Source: Sisyra terminalis (taxonomy: Eukaryota > Arthropoda > Insecta > Neuroptera > Sisyridae). From it: DNA of 64,000 bases. The position numbers and the translations under genes were made by a program. Shown here piece by piece: positions 50,001 to 59,145 of the stretch. The notes under the pieces are model-generated. The model saw only the letters and a program-made list of their open reading frames with translations. It was not told the origin of the DNA and searched no databases. Positions within the stretch are counted from its first letter, which is position 1. Every line of letters starts with the position of its first letter. The stretch covers positions 39,246,001 through 39,310,000 of the forward strand of contig OY292278.1 of NCBI GenBank assembly GCA_958496175.1, written 5' to 3'.

Positions 50001-53000
50001 CAAGACCAAAACAAAAATTCAGTAAAGTGATTAAAAAATATATTCCTATCATTCAATTACATATTGATTGAAATAATTTCAATTCTAACCTGGTAGAATG
50101 GATCTCATATTGAATCCGAAATGTCTAAAGATCCACAATTAGAATTTTTGGTATTAGACAAACAATTTCCGAAGGGGATAACTGGAGAATGTTTTCAGGA
50201 AATCAACTTCTTGTAAAAATAAGAATTTAGCATCAAGATTAACTACACCGTAAAAAGAGCGTACTAATTTCAATCGTTTTTCGTTTGGTTAAATCAGCTG
50301 TAAGGTTGGATACGGCGAAATGCACATGATCTTTAAATCAAGCACTATACGAGTTTCAAAATGTTTCTTGGACCAAGAAACATTCAGTTGAGTGGAGAAC
50401 TTAGCGACGTTAAGTCAACTTCGACTTCTTTTTACGAAATCACCATCATATTTATTTCAAACAATATATAAACTTGATTCAAAATTTGGATACTTCTTTC
50501 AAACATAACTTTACTTAATTCAAATATAAAACTTAAATTATTTAATTAAAAGTATAAGTCCGTACTGTATTTAAGAACTTTAAAAACTCCTAGCCCATAC
50601 TATAACAAATAAAAATAATCATTTATTAGAATAAAATAAAATATATTATTATAAATATAACATACTTTAATATGAACAGCAAATCCTCGCTGACTTTCTT
50701 TTGACGTAGGTTTCCAATATTTTTTTTGCTTGACTGATACACTGGCTGGTGGAGGAACAATGAAAGTTTATAAATATATAAATATTTTAATTTATAAAAA
50801 AATAATATACAAACCTCTAAAACTATCAATAAGATCTTCGAGCCTCCGATTCATTAAATATACTTTAACCGCGTCATCAGCCATTTTTATAAAATATAAT
50901 ACATGTAATAATCGTTCAACCCAAATTATCCGCTAAAATTTTTTAATGAATATTAAAATATGTTATTACACTTATTAAAACATTAATTTATATATAATGT
51001 TGTATACTTACAAGTTAAAATGTTAAATGAAAAGTAAAATTCATAGGTGCAAATCGATAATACAGCTTAGAAAACATAGAGGTAAAGTATAGAGGATTCA
51101 TGTTTGATCCCGTATTGGACTCGGCCACCCTATCTCTCTCCAACTCACTTTTTCACTTCAACGACCTAGGTCGGAGTGCGGTCGTTTCAAAACTTCAATA
51201 TAATTTCTAATAAAATTAATGAATGACAATTTTAAAACAAAAGAGAGAAGGAAAAAAAGGAATAATTTTTATTTATTGTCGATACTTTTGGATAATATTT
51301 ATATTTTCTTATAAACGGCATGAACAATAATTGACAATAGTGATCCAGCACTTTAAGGAACTGTATTGAACATTTCATGTTATGCGCATGCGCAGCTTAG
51401 GTACACAAAGATAAAATCCCCTAATTTTGATGTGAAATGTGCAGGAGAGTTCACTCAACTGCACTTACCATAATTGTGAATGTATTAGACATTCTATTCA
51501 AATACGCGTGTTTCTTGACACAAGAAATAAAAAAATCCTAATTCAAACCGTTTGGGATTTAATAAGGCAAAATAGATTTCACTGAACGTAAATTAGTCAA
51601 ACTCCTAAAAAATTCGACCTTAGAATCAATTTTTTTACAGTGTAACAACTTTGTATTGGAAATATATCATTAAGTCTTCATTTCAATTTTCATGAAGATT
51701 ATTTCCCAATAGTAATACTATTTAATGTCATGCTCCATCATAAGATAATATTTAATTAGCTTCTGATTTTGGGTTTCCAAAATTTCTTTTGTACTGATCT
51801 TTGGTTCAGTTATCCAAGTGTAATTGAATGAATCTTTCAGATATTGGTAAATGCCATTTATTTTTACAAAAATTGGCTTCCCGCGCCTTTATCTACAATA
51901 AAGTATATTTATTTTATTTTAGACCAATTCCAACCGATTCAGCTGAAGCTCGATCCCATTACATCTTTCGACTGTATACTCAATTCGTCCACTTCCTATC
52001 GGCTCAGGGTGCTTGCCTTTCCCACGTGGATCCTCTATTCCTTCTTTCGTTCAACGACTACCGCAAATATGTGATTCATGTAATGCCAATTCAAGAACCG
52101 ACTTTAGTTCCCAAATACACTCCATTGATCCCTGAAAATATATACAATCGACGCTGTAAACGTCTATGGCTTGATGTCGTACTCCAACTGTACAAATCCA
52201 CAATTCTTTGCCGTGTCAACTTACACTCGTTGGTCAGCCATGCAAAGATTTTAAATACAAAATTTTTTGGTTTAAAACCAAGCGAAATGACTACTCCGCG
52301 AACTGGTTGGGTACTATCTGGTAACGACTTTGATCTATTTAATCACAATCAAAGCAACGTTTATAATCTTTCGGAGAGAATATTGTTGGCTTGGCTCAAT
52401 TTCCATTACGAAATGCAACGAGAGATAATCTGGAAAAATTCTGAAAATATTCCTCCGGCGAAGACAATCACCAATTTTGATCACGACTTGAGTGATTCCA
52501 TTGTTTTTATATGCGTTACTGCTTCATATTGTCCCTATGTTATTGCAGATTATTTCAGTGATTTGTATGGACATGTGACGATTCTAGAAATGGCATATCA
52601 TAATGCAGCATGTTTGATATCCGCCTGGGAACGACTTCATATAGGTTTGACAATAACTCCAGAGAAAATTGTGCATAACAATGTGGTAAATATGATCATG
52701 ATTTGTATATATCTGTATGCATCTTTTCCACATTATATTCCTTCGACAACGATTCGTTTTGAAACGTCACTTTCGACAAAGACTACGCAAATCATTAAAG
52801 TTAGAACACCAACTCCGGGAAATCTTTCCATTTTTTTCATTAACAATGAGAAGGGATATTTTTCGATTAATGATTCATTGAAGATGATTAATGTGAACTC
52901 AAAAGGATATGAGTTGTGGGTTACTTTTCATGCAAAGAAATTGCGAAGAATTCGTGTCATTTTGTTACTAGCTGGTAATTTGACGATGAATCTGCGATGT

Positions 53001-56000
53001 GAAAGTTTGGTATTCACACTGGAAGGAACTCCAACGCCATTGACACCAGTACAGACTATTCGATTAACCGGAAATTTATATGAAGAAAGTAATCAGGTTC
53101 TGCATATTGCTGTCCCGTATCATGGCCCAGCATCATACACAATTTTCCGAGCGGAAGCTTTGTCGGAAAGCTTGGAAGGCCTCCGGGCAACACCATGGAG
53201 CATTATGAAAGATATTAAAGTTCCACGAAGTGTATATTTGCACAGTACTCACTTTGATTATGCACCCAACTCAAATGGGTTGCATGCAAATATATCATTT
53301 TTGATGGCAGGTTTACAAACGCAGTATTTCATTTTTGTCAATCCGGATGTTGGCGATTTCATTGTACGAGTTGATGTTATTCCGGCCAAGTCAAAGCCAC
53401 GAGAGTTGATCATTGTTCCGATTCCGATGCCATGGTGTCCATCAAATTGTTCCTGCTGTGGAAAAGTTGAGTGTACGGTTAACACGGCGATACCAATTCC
53501 CAAAAAGAATAAAGAAATGTGGGAATGTTTCACGAAAGCCTTTCGGGAGACTCTAAGGGATTCGGACAGTGATTTTTGGTTGGCAAGATTCGGTAACTAT
53601 TTTGAAATTAAACTTTTTATAGTCTAAGTTTTCCTTTAACAATTATCATAAAAATTCTTCCTACTTATTAATTAAGCCCCAGTTTCTGTGCTAGTATCCG
53701 TATTTTTGTACAAAATAATGAGTAAGACAATAAAAGATGTATAAAGGAAGTTAAAATTTAAAAATTTACAAAAAAGATTCGTTTTAAATTAAATAATTAA
53801 AATGAGTAGTAAAGTTTAACTTTTCAATACATTTAAGTGGGAGATATAGGGTTAGACGGTTCAAAAAACTGTTTTTTTTTTTCACATAAATTGTTCGTAA
53901 AGTTATTGAAAAATATGATCTCGAAATTTTAAATGAAAATTCTGACTCTTTCTTTTGTTATAAGCCATTAAAGTAAGTAGATATTATTCAGGTCCTGAGC
54001 GGTCACTCAGGTATAGAGTTGCAAAATATACATTGATTTTTTTAAACATCGATATATCGTTCATAAATACCAATGTTTTATTATCGATGTTGAAACCCAA
54101 AACATCGATGGTACATCGTTTTTCATGAGCTATGTTTTATGAACGATATTTTTTCATGGCACCACCATACAGTCCACTGATTTGTACAAATGGATAGCGC
54201 ACTGTACAGTAAATGACAAGTCGCACTGGCAGTAACTGCGAGTGCCATCTAACTGGGTATAAATTCGGAAAGAACTAAGCAAAATGCAACAGAACTTGTG
54301 TTGGAAGCGTTGGAAGAGAGGCCGATATATGGAAATCTCTCTTCCCTGGTGTGGGCAACTAAAGCAGTCGAAGCAAGTAAATACTGCAAGCGCTTGTTTC
54401 AAGCGCTTATTTGTGTAGACTGGCGCTTAACGGTACTTAATTTCCAGCTGTTTTTTAGTTACAATAAAAATAGTACCCATGTAGACGGTGCTTCGTACTC
54501 TACATGAGATTTTTCAAATTTTTTATTTGATGCCATATGCACTGTCTACCTTTATAAACATATCAATGACATAGTCCTCTTCTTGATCTAAAAACATTTG
54601 ATTATTGTTTATTTTCTCAAGCAAAAAAATTAATCTCACTTGAGTGATTCTTTGTGGTAAATTTGGTACAATAACTTTATTTTTGACAAACTTGGTACAA
54701 TAACTTTACTTTTGAGAAACTTAGTACAATAACTTAGTACAGGTCGACGATCGGCTCAATAATGATTAAAAATTTGTTATTTGTTTTATTTTCAATATTT
54801 TTAACAATGAAAATAATTTTGCTATTTTCATTGTTTTCACTATTAAATCCATTGCCATTGTTTCAAATCAAAATTTGAATTTTATGGCCATCTTGTGATT
54901 TAACCAAGTTTCTTAGCAATTCTAAACTGGCGAAGTTTATATTTTAACGGTATAGAATTTTATTATTTGAGAAATATTTTATTGAAATATATTTGAATGA
55001 TGATAAAACCATCGAAAAAAAATCGATATATCGTTTATAAACTTTGATGTATTATTTTCTCAATATCGATGTTTTTATAAGCAATGTTATATCCCTACTT
55101 TGGTACCCATTTTTTCAAACGGGGTTTTCTCAAAACAACTTACGTACTCACTAGTTCGAAAAGTTTGCATAAATCATTTGGAAAATTGGCATTTACTTTC
55201 TTCATAGTTTGCGTTATTTATTAACCTAAAATCGTAATATTATCATTATTTAAAATTATAAATTGATTTTTTTTCTTTCAAAAAAGTAATAATAAAGGAC
55301 AAAAAATAATGCTTTTTTGATTTGATCTTTATAAAAAGTATTTCGGTGCATATAAAAGGAGACTTATAATAAAAGTTAATTTAAACCTCGTTTGATTTCA
55401 AATGATTTACGGCTACCAGAATGTACGCAAAATGCTGAGATTATGACCTGCAATATAGGATCGATAATACCTTCGGTGTTTTTCAAGGAAATTCTTCAAA
55501 AATTGGAAAGTATATACGCAAATATATGTAGAAAATATATTCAAAGTTTCAATAAATTATATTTATTTTTTATACTATAAAAAAATTAATGAAAATCATT
55601 GAGAAAACTCTGTCCTTACGATATTTCTCTTAATGGAGTATAGGTGATATAAAAAGGAAAAATCATCTGACTAGCATGAAAATCAATCGCATCTAAAAGT
55701 AGCATCTGAATCTCCTATTTCGAAATAATGTTATCATTTTTTTAACCTTAATGGCTTAATTTAATTATTATCGACGAATTTAACATAGCTTTATTATTTT
55801 CAATGAAAATTTTGTCCTTATGTATTAGGGTGTCCATTATTTCCCAAATTGATTTTTTTACAGCGATCGCCCCCTGAATTTTTAGTTTAAGATACAAAAA
55901 AAAATATCCAATTCAATTAAGCTCTTAATTTCTTGATTAAACCGTGCCGGAATCATGTTACTTTTACCATTTAAATAACATGGGATTATTTGACTTTTTA

Positions 56001-57839
56001 CTTTTATTTTTTTTTTCTCAGAACCAAATGGATAAAAAGATTTATGATTGAATTATTCTAACGTAAAATTTAACGCTCTATAAAAAAAATTTCTTATGAA
56101 TTTTCTGTTAAATCACTCCATTAAAAGTTATTCAACATTTAACTTGAATTAATTTGTTTAATTTGTATTTTGTAATTTATTCAACATTTAATTTGTTGAC
56201 TTTAAATTCTAAGAAATTTCTCATAAATGACGTCAGGTGAAATGGTAAAAATTCGAATTTTAATTGAACTTTTGTCGATAGTCTCATTAATTAGTATGAT
56301 ATTCACTTCGTAGGTACAAAATATTGATTAAAGTACGAAAATTTATCCTGGATAAATTGAATTTCACAACTATAGCGACTATAGCGAATTCGGATCATAT
56401 GTCACCTGTTTTAACTGTCAAAAAATGTTTTTTTTTTTTGTTTAATTTTCAGTTTAATTTTCAGCCATAAAATTTACACAAATAATCACTGGCGCTCTAA
56501 TGATAATAATTTTTATCTTCTCTTCCAATGATTTAATAGTTAAAAAAAGTAAAAATGAGCAAAAATTTGAAAATATTGCAAGATTGTTATTAGGCACAAG
56601 TTAAATGTTGAATAACTTTAAATGGAGTGATTTAATCGAAAATTCATAAGACACCTTTTTTGTAGAGCGTTAAATTTTACGTCATAAAAATTTTATCTTA
56701 AATCTGTTTATTCATTTGTTTCTGAGAAAAAAAATTAAAAGTAAAAAGTCAAATAATCCCATATTATTTAAATAGTAAAAGTAACATGATTCCGGCACGG
56801 TTTAATCAAGAAATTAAGAGCTTAATTGTATTGGATAATTTTTTTTTATATCTTAAACTAAAAATTCAGGGGGTAATCGCTGTAAAAAAATCATTTTGGG
56901 AAATAACGGACACCCTATTATATATGCTTCAGAAGCCATTGGGAATGAATAGTTCCTGGTTTTGTTCGTTTCGACTTTCTTTTTCTTGTTCGTTTCGAAA
57001 ACTGGCAAAAAAGTTTTCTTTTTTTTTAAGTCCAAAATCATAAATCTTGATTTATTAAGCTGGCAAATTTATTAAAAAAAAAATAATATTTTTCAAAAAT
57101 CTTTGCTAGTTGTTTGAAAAAAAATATATATAATTTGATCGTACTGATTCAATGATGAGTGCCTTTCTTCTCATCTTGAATCTATGATTACATAGATTTG
57201 GTGGTTTAAAAATTAGAGAAGATTAACATTTTTTCGATGTTCATTATTTTTGGATTATTCGGAAGAAAAAAAAAGACACTAATTTATGACTGACAATGTT
57301 GGGTGGTGTTGTATAGGTAGGTACAGGTTTTCGGGATTAAAATTCCATAAAAAAAAATCTTCATTTGAAGAATAATACCTACAGAAAAGTGTTACATACA
57401 CGTATGAGAAAAGCGAAAGAAAGACAAAAAGACTGACCCTGTGGAGGTAAAAAGGCTTACGTGATCGAAACCGTGACCCCAATCGGACGATTCACGGCTC
57501 ATCGACGCCCCAAATCATCTGAATTGTTTCCTTTTCGTTTCAGAGACCAGCATTGGACTGCGGATGATCCAGTATTTGGTGAACGACGAAAGTCCGACCC
57601 AGGAAGAAGTCGAGCATAGTATTTTCAAGACTAATATTTTGTATACGATTAGTTGTGATCGGCCAAACTTAGTAACTTTACCGGAATCGATTGAGATCGC
57701 TGACACACGTGGACATGGCACAATTGATTTACCGGTAAAACTGGTCAAACCTTGCAATATGACTCTTACGCTGACGTCAAAGGATAAATCGGAAATTAGA
57801 ATCTTCTCTGTTAATTTCGTTCCATGTGATTCTCATTAA
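37798..57839 (+). CDS. CFAP47: CFAP47-like cilia- and flagella-associated protein (16 exons, 2247 aa)
   Basis: Joined exons: 37798-38043, 38098-38252, 38313-38611, 38671-38855, 40385-40491, 40565-40680, 41063-41263, 44044-44465, 44519-44742, 44803-45160, 47115-48352, 48484-49180, 49230-49382, 49548-49924, 51923-53592, 57544-57839. All introns are GT-AG, phases agree throughout, and the sum is 6744 bases. The product is a chain of Ig-like ASH/PapD beta-sandwich segments, a helical basic linker (about 665-723), and a calponin-homology-like segment (about 1742-1865), followed by more beta segments. This layout is that of CFAP47 (Chlamydomonas FAP47), an axonemal protein of the central apparatus; human CFAP47 defects cause abnormal sperm flagella. 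It is shorter than the roughly 3200-residue human protein. In insects it should act in sperm tails and perhaps chordotonal neurons. Exon 6 and the choice of the exon 3 donor rest on phase matching and need transcript support. Two adjacent ATGs open the frame. Confidence 0.85.
38098..38252 (+). CDS. CFAP47: CFAP47 exon 2 (residues 83-134)
   Basis: Acceptor TTTTAG. It encodes AFKINSMSHGVNLAPGMKIS and then the closing strands of the first beta-sandwich. The L-A-P-G-M turn is typical of ASH domains. Donor GTAAGA, phase 2. It is not preserved as a long open frame, so it is easily missed. Confidence 0.85.
38313..38611 (+). CDS. CFAP47: CFAP47 exon 3 (residues 134-234)
   Basis: Acceptor CTCAAAG. 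The second ASH-like unit opens LRPELLDFGYMNEGSKPL (about 143-160), the characteristic LxFG(x)nG pattern. Donor GTAATG is chosen for phase 1. A weaker GTTTAG nine bases later keeps the same frame and is an alternative. Confidence 0.82.
38671..38855 (+). CDS. CFAP47: CFAP47 exon 4 (residues 234-295)
   Basis: Acceptor TTTCGTAG. It encodes VQVHTIKPRLQIFHDH and a beta-sandwich segment ending EHNGNLM. Donor GTAATT, phase 0. Too short to appear as a long open frame. Confidence 0.85.
39374..39815. mobile_element. Outer MITE in CFAP47 intron 4
   Basis: The ends read CTATGAAGACTATACACAGG on the left and the near reverse complement on the right. About 31 bases pair, including GGAGACCGAACTC. TTCCTC flanks both sides (39368-39373 and 39816-39821). 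It was about 269 bp long before the second element inserted into it. The superfamily is uncertain from a 6-base duplication. Confidence 0.8.
39540..39703. mobile_element. Inner MITE (164 bp) with perfect 9-bp target duplication
   Basis: Terminal inverted repeats CAAGGTTTGTAA / CAAGGTTTATAA continue to ACACAGGT on both sides. CAGCAGAGC flanks perfectly at 39531-39539 and 39704-39712. A 9-base duplication is typical of Mutator-like elements. It sits inside the outer MITE, so it inserted later. Confidence 0.85.
40385..40491 (+). CDS. CFAP47: CFAP47 exon 5 (residues 296-331)
   Basis: Acceptor AAATTTCAG. It encodes TYEEAINQKVPYIQNFIFKP and GRILQFT, the end of an ASH-like unit. Donor GTAATT, phase 2. 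Confidence 0.82.
40565..40680 (+). CDS. CFAP47: CFAP47 exon 6 (residues 331-370)
   Basis: Acceptor ATAGTTTCAG after a T-run. It encodes TPKKKHEHHGWKHQKAIGYE and then an acidic/hydrophobic stretch ending NVKG. Donor GTGATC is non-optimal, but this exon is needed to reconcile phase 2 after exon 5 with phase 1 before exon 7. Inferred from phase and open reading. Confidence 0.72.
41063..41263 (+). CDS. CFAP47: CFAP47 exon 7 (residues 370-437)
   Basis: Acceptor TTGTAG. A Ser-rich, low-structure linker (EMKLFQDLKSPSREVVKSAS and beyond) ends SIVDIG. Donor GTATAAG, phase 1. Confidence 0.82.
41264..44043 (+). other. CFAP47 intron 7 (2.8 kb), carries an antisense LINE remnant
   Basis: GT-AG intron. 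The flanking exons join in phase 1 to give DIGLDTHV. A degraded non-LTR retrotransposon lies inside on the opposite strand (42387-43055). Otherwise AT-rich. Confidence 0.8.
42387..43055 (-). pseudogene. Degraded Jockey-type non-LTR retrotransposon (reverse transcriptase fragment)
   Basis: On the minus strand a 135-residue frame (42794-42387) matches the C-terminal part of Jockey-clade reverse transcriptases: LYSLLNKQSRLSTSNKL, VYKTVLRSVFTYACLVW, TLQRVQNKLLKM. Upstream on the same strand (about 43045-42980) a fragment reads GMALLDIEKVFNTLWHEGLI, the conserved FLDIEKAFDxVWHxGL block, with the catalytic-block aspartate (FD) replaced by asparagine, and then stops. The YADD segment between them is missing, so this copy is dead. 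Confidence 0.82.
44044..44465 (+). CDS. CFAP47: CFAP47 exon 8 (residues 437-577)
   Basis: Acceptor TTTTCAG. It encodes VRICLHGIAETAYISIVPDE and an ASH-like unit (LNLGEIKMRESIYRVVSLKN, IKMKPKTGYLHPKQ). Donor GTAAGG, phase 0. Confidence 0.87.
44519..44742 (+). CDS. CFAP47: CFAP47 exon 9 (residues 578-652)
   Basis: After a 53-base intron (acceptor TTTTTGTAG) it encodes GKTVRFNQGITPMVANEVGL and a basic, poorly structured stretch with CPRHPKNEKDKC. Donor GTAAGT, phase 2. Confidence 0.87.
44803..45160 (+). CDS. CFAP47: CFAP47 exon 10 (residues 652-771)
   Basis: Acceptor TTTTTAAG. A helical, basic linker (IPQAMIEAEMLKKLTNQSYY to KKVFNMMGF, about 665-723) is followed by the start of another beta unit (FELTPRECLHIPLFPM, SIRVTPIILQFGV). 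Donor GTAAGA, phase 0. Confidence 0.87.
45161..47114 (+). other. CFAP47 intron 10 (2.0 kb), carries LINE-like repeat copy B
   Basis: GT-AG intron joining QFGV to VTINTPSMQ in phase 0. It contains the repeat at 45353-45793. A further block at 46430-46550 (CCTAACGTGTGTAGG through TTCATTAAATTCGGTTG) looks like the tail region of the same kind of repeat, but I could not align it firmly. Confidence 0.8.
45353..45793 (+). repeat. Dispersed LINE-like repeat, copy B
   Basis: It starts CTAGCTGATCCCCGCGACTT and matches, block by block and in inverse orientation, the repeat at 11341-12187. It lacks the roughly 300 extra bases found there. No coding frame is preserved. Confidence 0.7.
47115..48352 (+). 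CDS. CFAP47: CFAP47 exon 11 (residues 772-1184)
   Basis: Acceptor ATTTCAG. One of the two largest exons, encoding about four consecutive beta-sandwich units: FVQNFNKFRIKISFQN, LPIEIHNPVSADIQFNW, KLLILNHSLQEAVYQVDN, RMTFIITNESEGKVEIKF. Donor GTAAGT, phase 2. G/C use is clearly above that of the flanking introns. Confidence 0.9.
48484..49180 (+). CDS. CFAP47: CFAP47 exon 12 (residues 1184-1416)
   Basis: Acceptor CTACATTTAG. Two more ASH-like units: CEKTIRLTNVGRHDINFLIR with IKFVPTKPGIIKTQLPIYI, then EIYFAPVPLNISNNRKIYIK. Donor GTAAGA, phase 0. Confidence 0.9.
49230..49382 (+). CDS. CFAP47: CFAP47 exon 13 (residues 1417-1467)
   Basis: Acceptor TTTTTATAG. It encodes SISEFVTFRDTNYNSCKIKI and ATADNSVLTLHEFLVAY, a pattern close to the ADNxxLT motif that precedes the calponin-homology part in CFAP47 proteins. 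Donor GTAAGA, phase 0. Confidence 0.87.
49548..49924 (+). CDS. CFAP47: CFAP47 exon 14 (residues 1468-1593)
   Basis: Acceptor TTTTCCTTAG. A segment with CIDYPNYPEENSATDI and FYNISIPEGFHSMVAG, ending LIRLIGPAVNVFFNQR. Donor GTAAAT, phase 2. Confidence 0.87.
49925..51922 (+). other. CFAP47 intron 14 (2.0 kb)
   Basis: GT-AG intron joining FFNQR to PIPTDSAEARS. Mostly AT-rich. A block at 51075-51190 (TGTTTGATCCCGTATTGG, then the palindrome CGACCTAGGTCG) has a B-box-like word and could be a worn SINE, but the case is weak. Confidence 0.75.
51923..53592 (+). CDS. CFAP47: CFAP47 exon 15 with calponin-homology-like segment (residues 1593-2150)
   Basis: Acceptor ATTTTTAG; the open frame before it belongs to the intron. 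A helical region (RLWLDVVLQLYKSTILCRVN) leads into the CH-like segment ILLAWLNFHYEMQREIIW, NIPPAKTITNFDHDLSDSI, FICVTASYCPYV and MICIYLYASFPHYIP (about 1742-1865), the order expected of a CH domain. Beta-sandwich units follow (LSIFFINNEKGYFSINDS, QTIRLTGNLYEESNQ). A cysteine cluster, WCPSNCSCCGKVEC, lies near 2097-2110. Donor GTAACT, phase 1. Confidence 0.88.
54005..55104. mobile_element. Possible hAT-type element with ATCGAT-rich ends
   Basis: The left side has CAGGTATAGAGTTGC, then AAACATCGATATATCGTTC. The right side, reversed, has TAGGGATATAACATTGC and AAAAACATCGATATTGAG, later AACGATATATCGAT. The ends are similar in inverse orientation, but no target duplication could be matched, so the boundaries are approximate. 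The interior 54150-54480 is GC-richer without a recognised domain. Confidence 0.4.
55828..56915. mobile_element. Fold-back DNA element, 1.1 kb, TA-flanked
   Basis: The ends are GGGTGTCCATTATTTCCCAA and, reversed, GGGTGTCCGTTATTTCCCAA. About 325 bases on each side are near reverse complements, and TA lies outside both ends (55826-55827 and 56916-56917). A loop of about 440 bases separates the arms. Inner arm words (GAATAACTT, GTGATTT, CTTTTTTGTAGAGCGTTAAA) resemble those of the fold-back at 173-1202. Confidence 0.85.
57544..57839 (+). CDS. CFAP47: CFAP47 exon 16, last coding exon (residues 2150-2247)
   Basis: Acceptor TTTCGTTTCAG. It encodes ETSIGLRMIQYLVNDESPTQ and a final beta unit (NLVTLPESIEIADTRGHG, MTLTLTSKDKSEIRIFSV), and stops at TAA 57837-57839. 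Confidence 0.87.
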
Positions 57840-57861
57840 ATATGTTCCATTTATTTTTACA

Positions 57862-57867
57862 AATAAA
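57862..57867 (+). terminator. Polyadenylation signal AATAAA of CFAP47
   Basis: The canonical hexamer lies 22 bases after the stop codon. This would give a very short 3' untranslated region. In AT-rich DNA the hexamer also arises by chance, so it is the likely but not proven signal. Confidence 0.5.
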
Positions 57868-59145
57868 TTCCTTTTTACTTAACACTTAAAACTACATATT
57901 GAAATAATTATTATCTTTTAGAATATGGATTGAATATTAATTATTTTCAGATAATAAGGGTGAGAATTTGGTTTTTAAACTAAGATATATAAAAGCACTA
58001 ATCACATTCTCAATAATTATATTTCACTTTTGCATTTTTTCCGATAAGATATACTTTAAATTATTTTAAGATAACTTTGAAAACCACATTTCAATAATTT
58101 AAGTGATTTATAAAGTGCATTTCTGTTCGATGAAACATAATAAACTTTAGTTTGACGACATATTTTTAACCTTTCTGAGTAGGGTATCTATGGTGTTTTT
58201 AGCCATAAAGAAAAAAATGAGAAGTAATGTGTTTAAAATATGAGCTTAACAATATGTAGAAAGTCTAATTTCACTGCTATTCATCAAATTCAATTACGAT
58301 TTTATAGCTTTTGTAATAATTACGCCAAAACTAAGAAGTCGGAGCTGGAGTAGGAAGATTTTGAAAGAGGTGGAATTTAAATATTTATTTTCGTGGAACT
58401 ACAAAATTTTATACTGGTTCCCATGTAAAAACTCACAATACTCATCATAGGGCCAAATTTGGGTCATTTGTTAAGTGCCAAGCTTTGGTATATAAGCCTG
58501 TTCCAAGGCTTGGCCAAGCATCAACGCCAGAGTTAAACCAAGATAAGGAAACAGAAAAAATCATCTCAACTAAAATCAACTAAAATTGTATAGGGTTTCG
58601 ACTTATTTGGAATTGTAAATGTCGACATGCTTTTTTCCTAGATTTTTGAAGTTACTACGTTATTGCGTTACTACTGAACTTACCAAGTTACTTAAAGTTA
58701 CTGAGGTTTTTTTTAGTTAGTATAGTTTAATATATTTAGTATAGGTTCAGACCGAAGCTGGTCGATTTTGTAGGCGATTTTGATTGTACTAGAAAACGAG
58801 ATCGAGTCGATCGCTAACACATGTTTTTTGTTTTTCAATAAGAAAAACAAACAATTGATCGATGACGAAGTAACAGTAACTATCAGTTGTTACTTTATAT
58901 ATAAATATCGATATCGTCAAACTTAAAATTTCCAACTTTTATAGTTTGAACCGTATCCATATTAATAGTTCATAGTTTAAATAGAAAGGTTTTTTAATAG
59001 AAACATTTAATAGAAAGGTTTTTTTTTTAAATTATTCAACGTAATATTTAAAATAATGCAAGGAAAGTCGATTGATTCATTAGGTTGCATTATATTTTTC
59101 AATATTTGAAATAAAAATCAGTTTCAAAACACAGATATAAATAGA
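57868..59145. other. AT-rich non-coding stretch downstream of CFAP47
   Basis: No exon or clear element. A short hairpin (GCCAAGC ... GCTTGGC, about 58478-58514) is present. Confidence 0.25.

Larger units (their letters stand above)
53593..57543 (+). other. CFAP47 intron 15 (4.0 kb), carries transposons
   Basis: GT-AG intron joining LARF to ETSIGLRMI in phase 1. It holds an ATCGAT-rich probable hAT element (54005-55104) and a 1.1-kb fold-back (55828-56915). A tandem ACTTGGTACAATAACTTT-type repeat of about 30-base period is at 54660-54740. Confidence 0.8.

Noticed and set aside
51075..51190. Possible fourth SINE copy in CFAP47 intron 14
   Set aside because: Only a B-box-like word and a palindrome; the tail does not align convincingly with the other copies.
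51828..51922. ATG-started extension of the exon 15 open frame upstream
   Set aside because: It lies before a clear ATTTTTAG acceptor whose phase matches exon 14; the extension is intronic.
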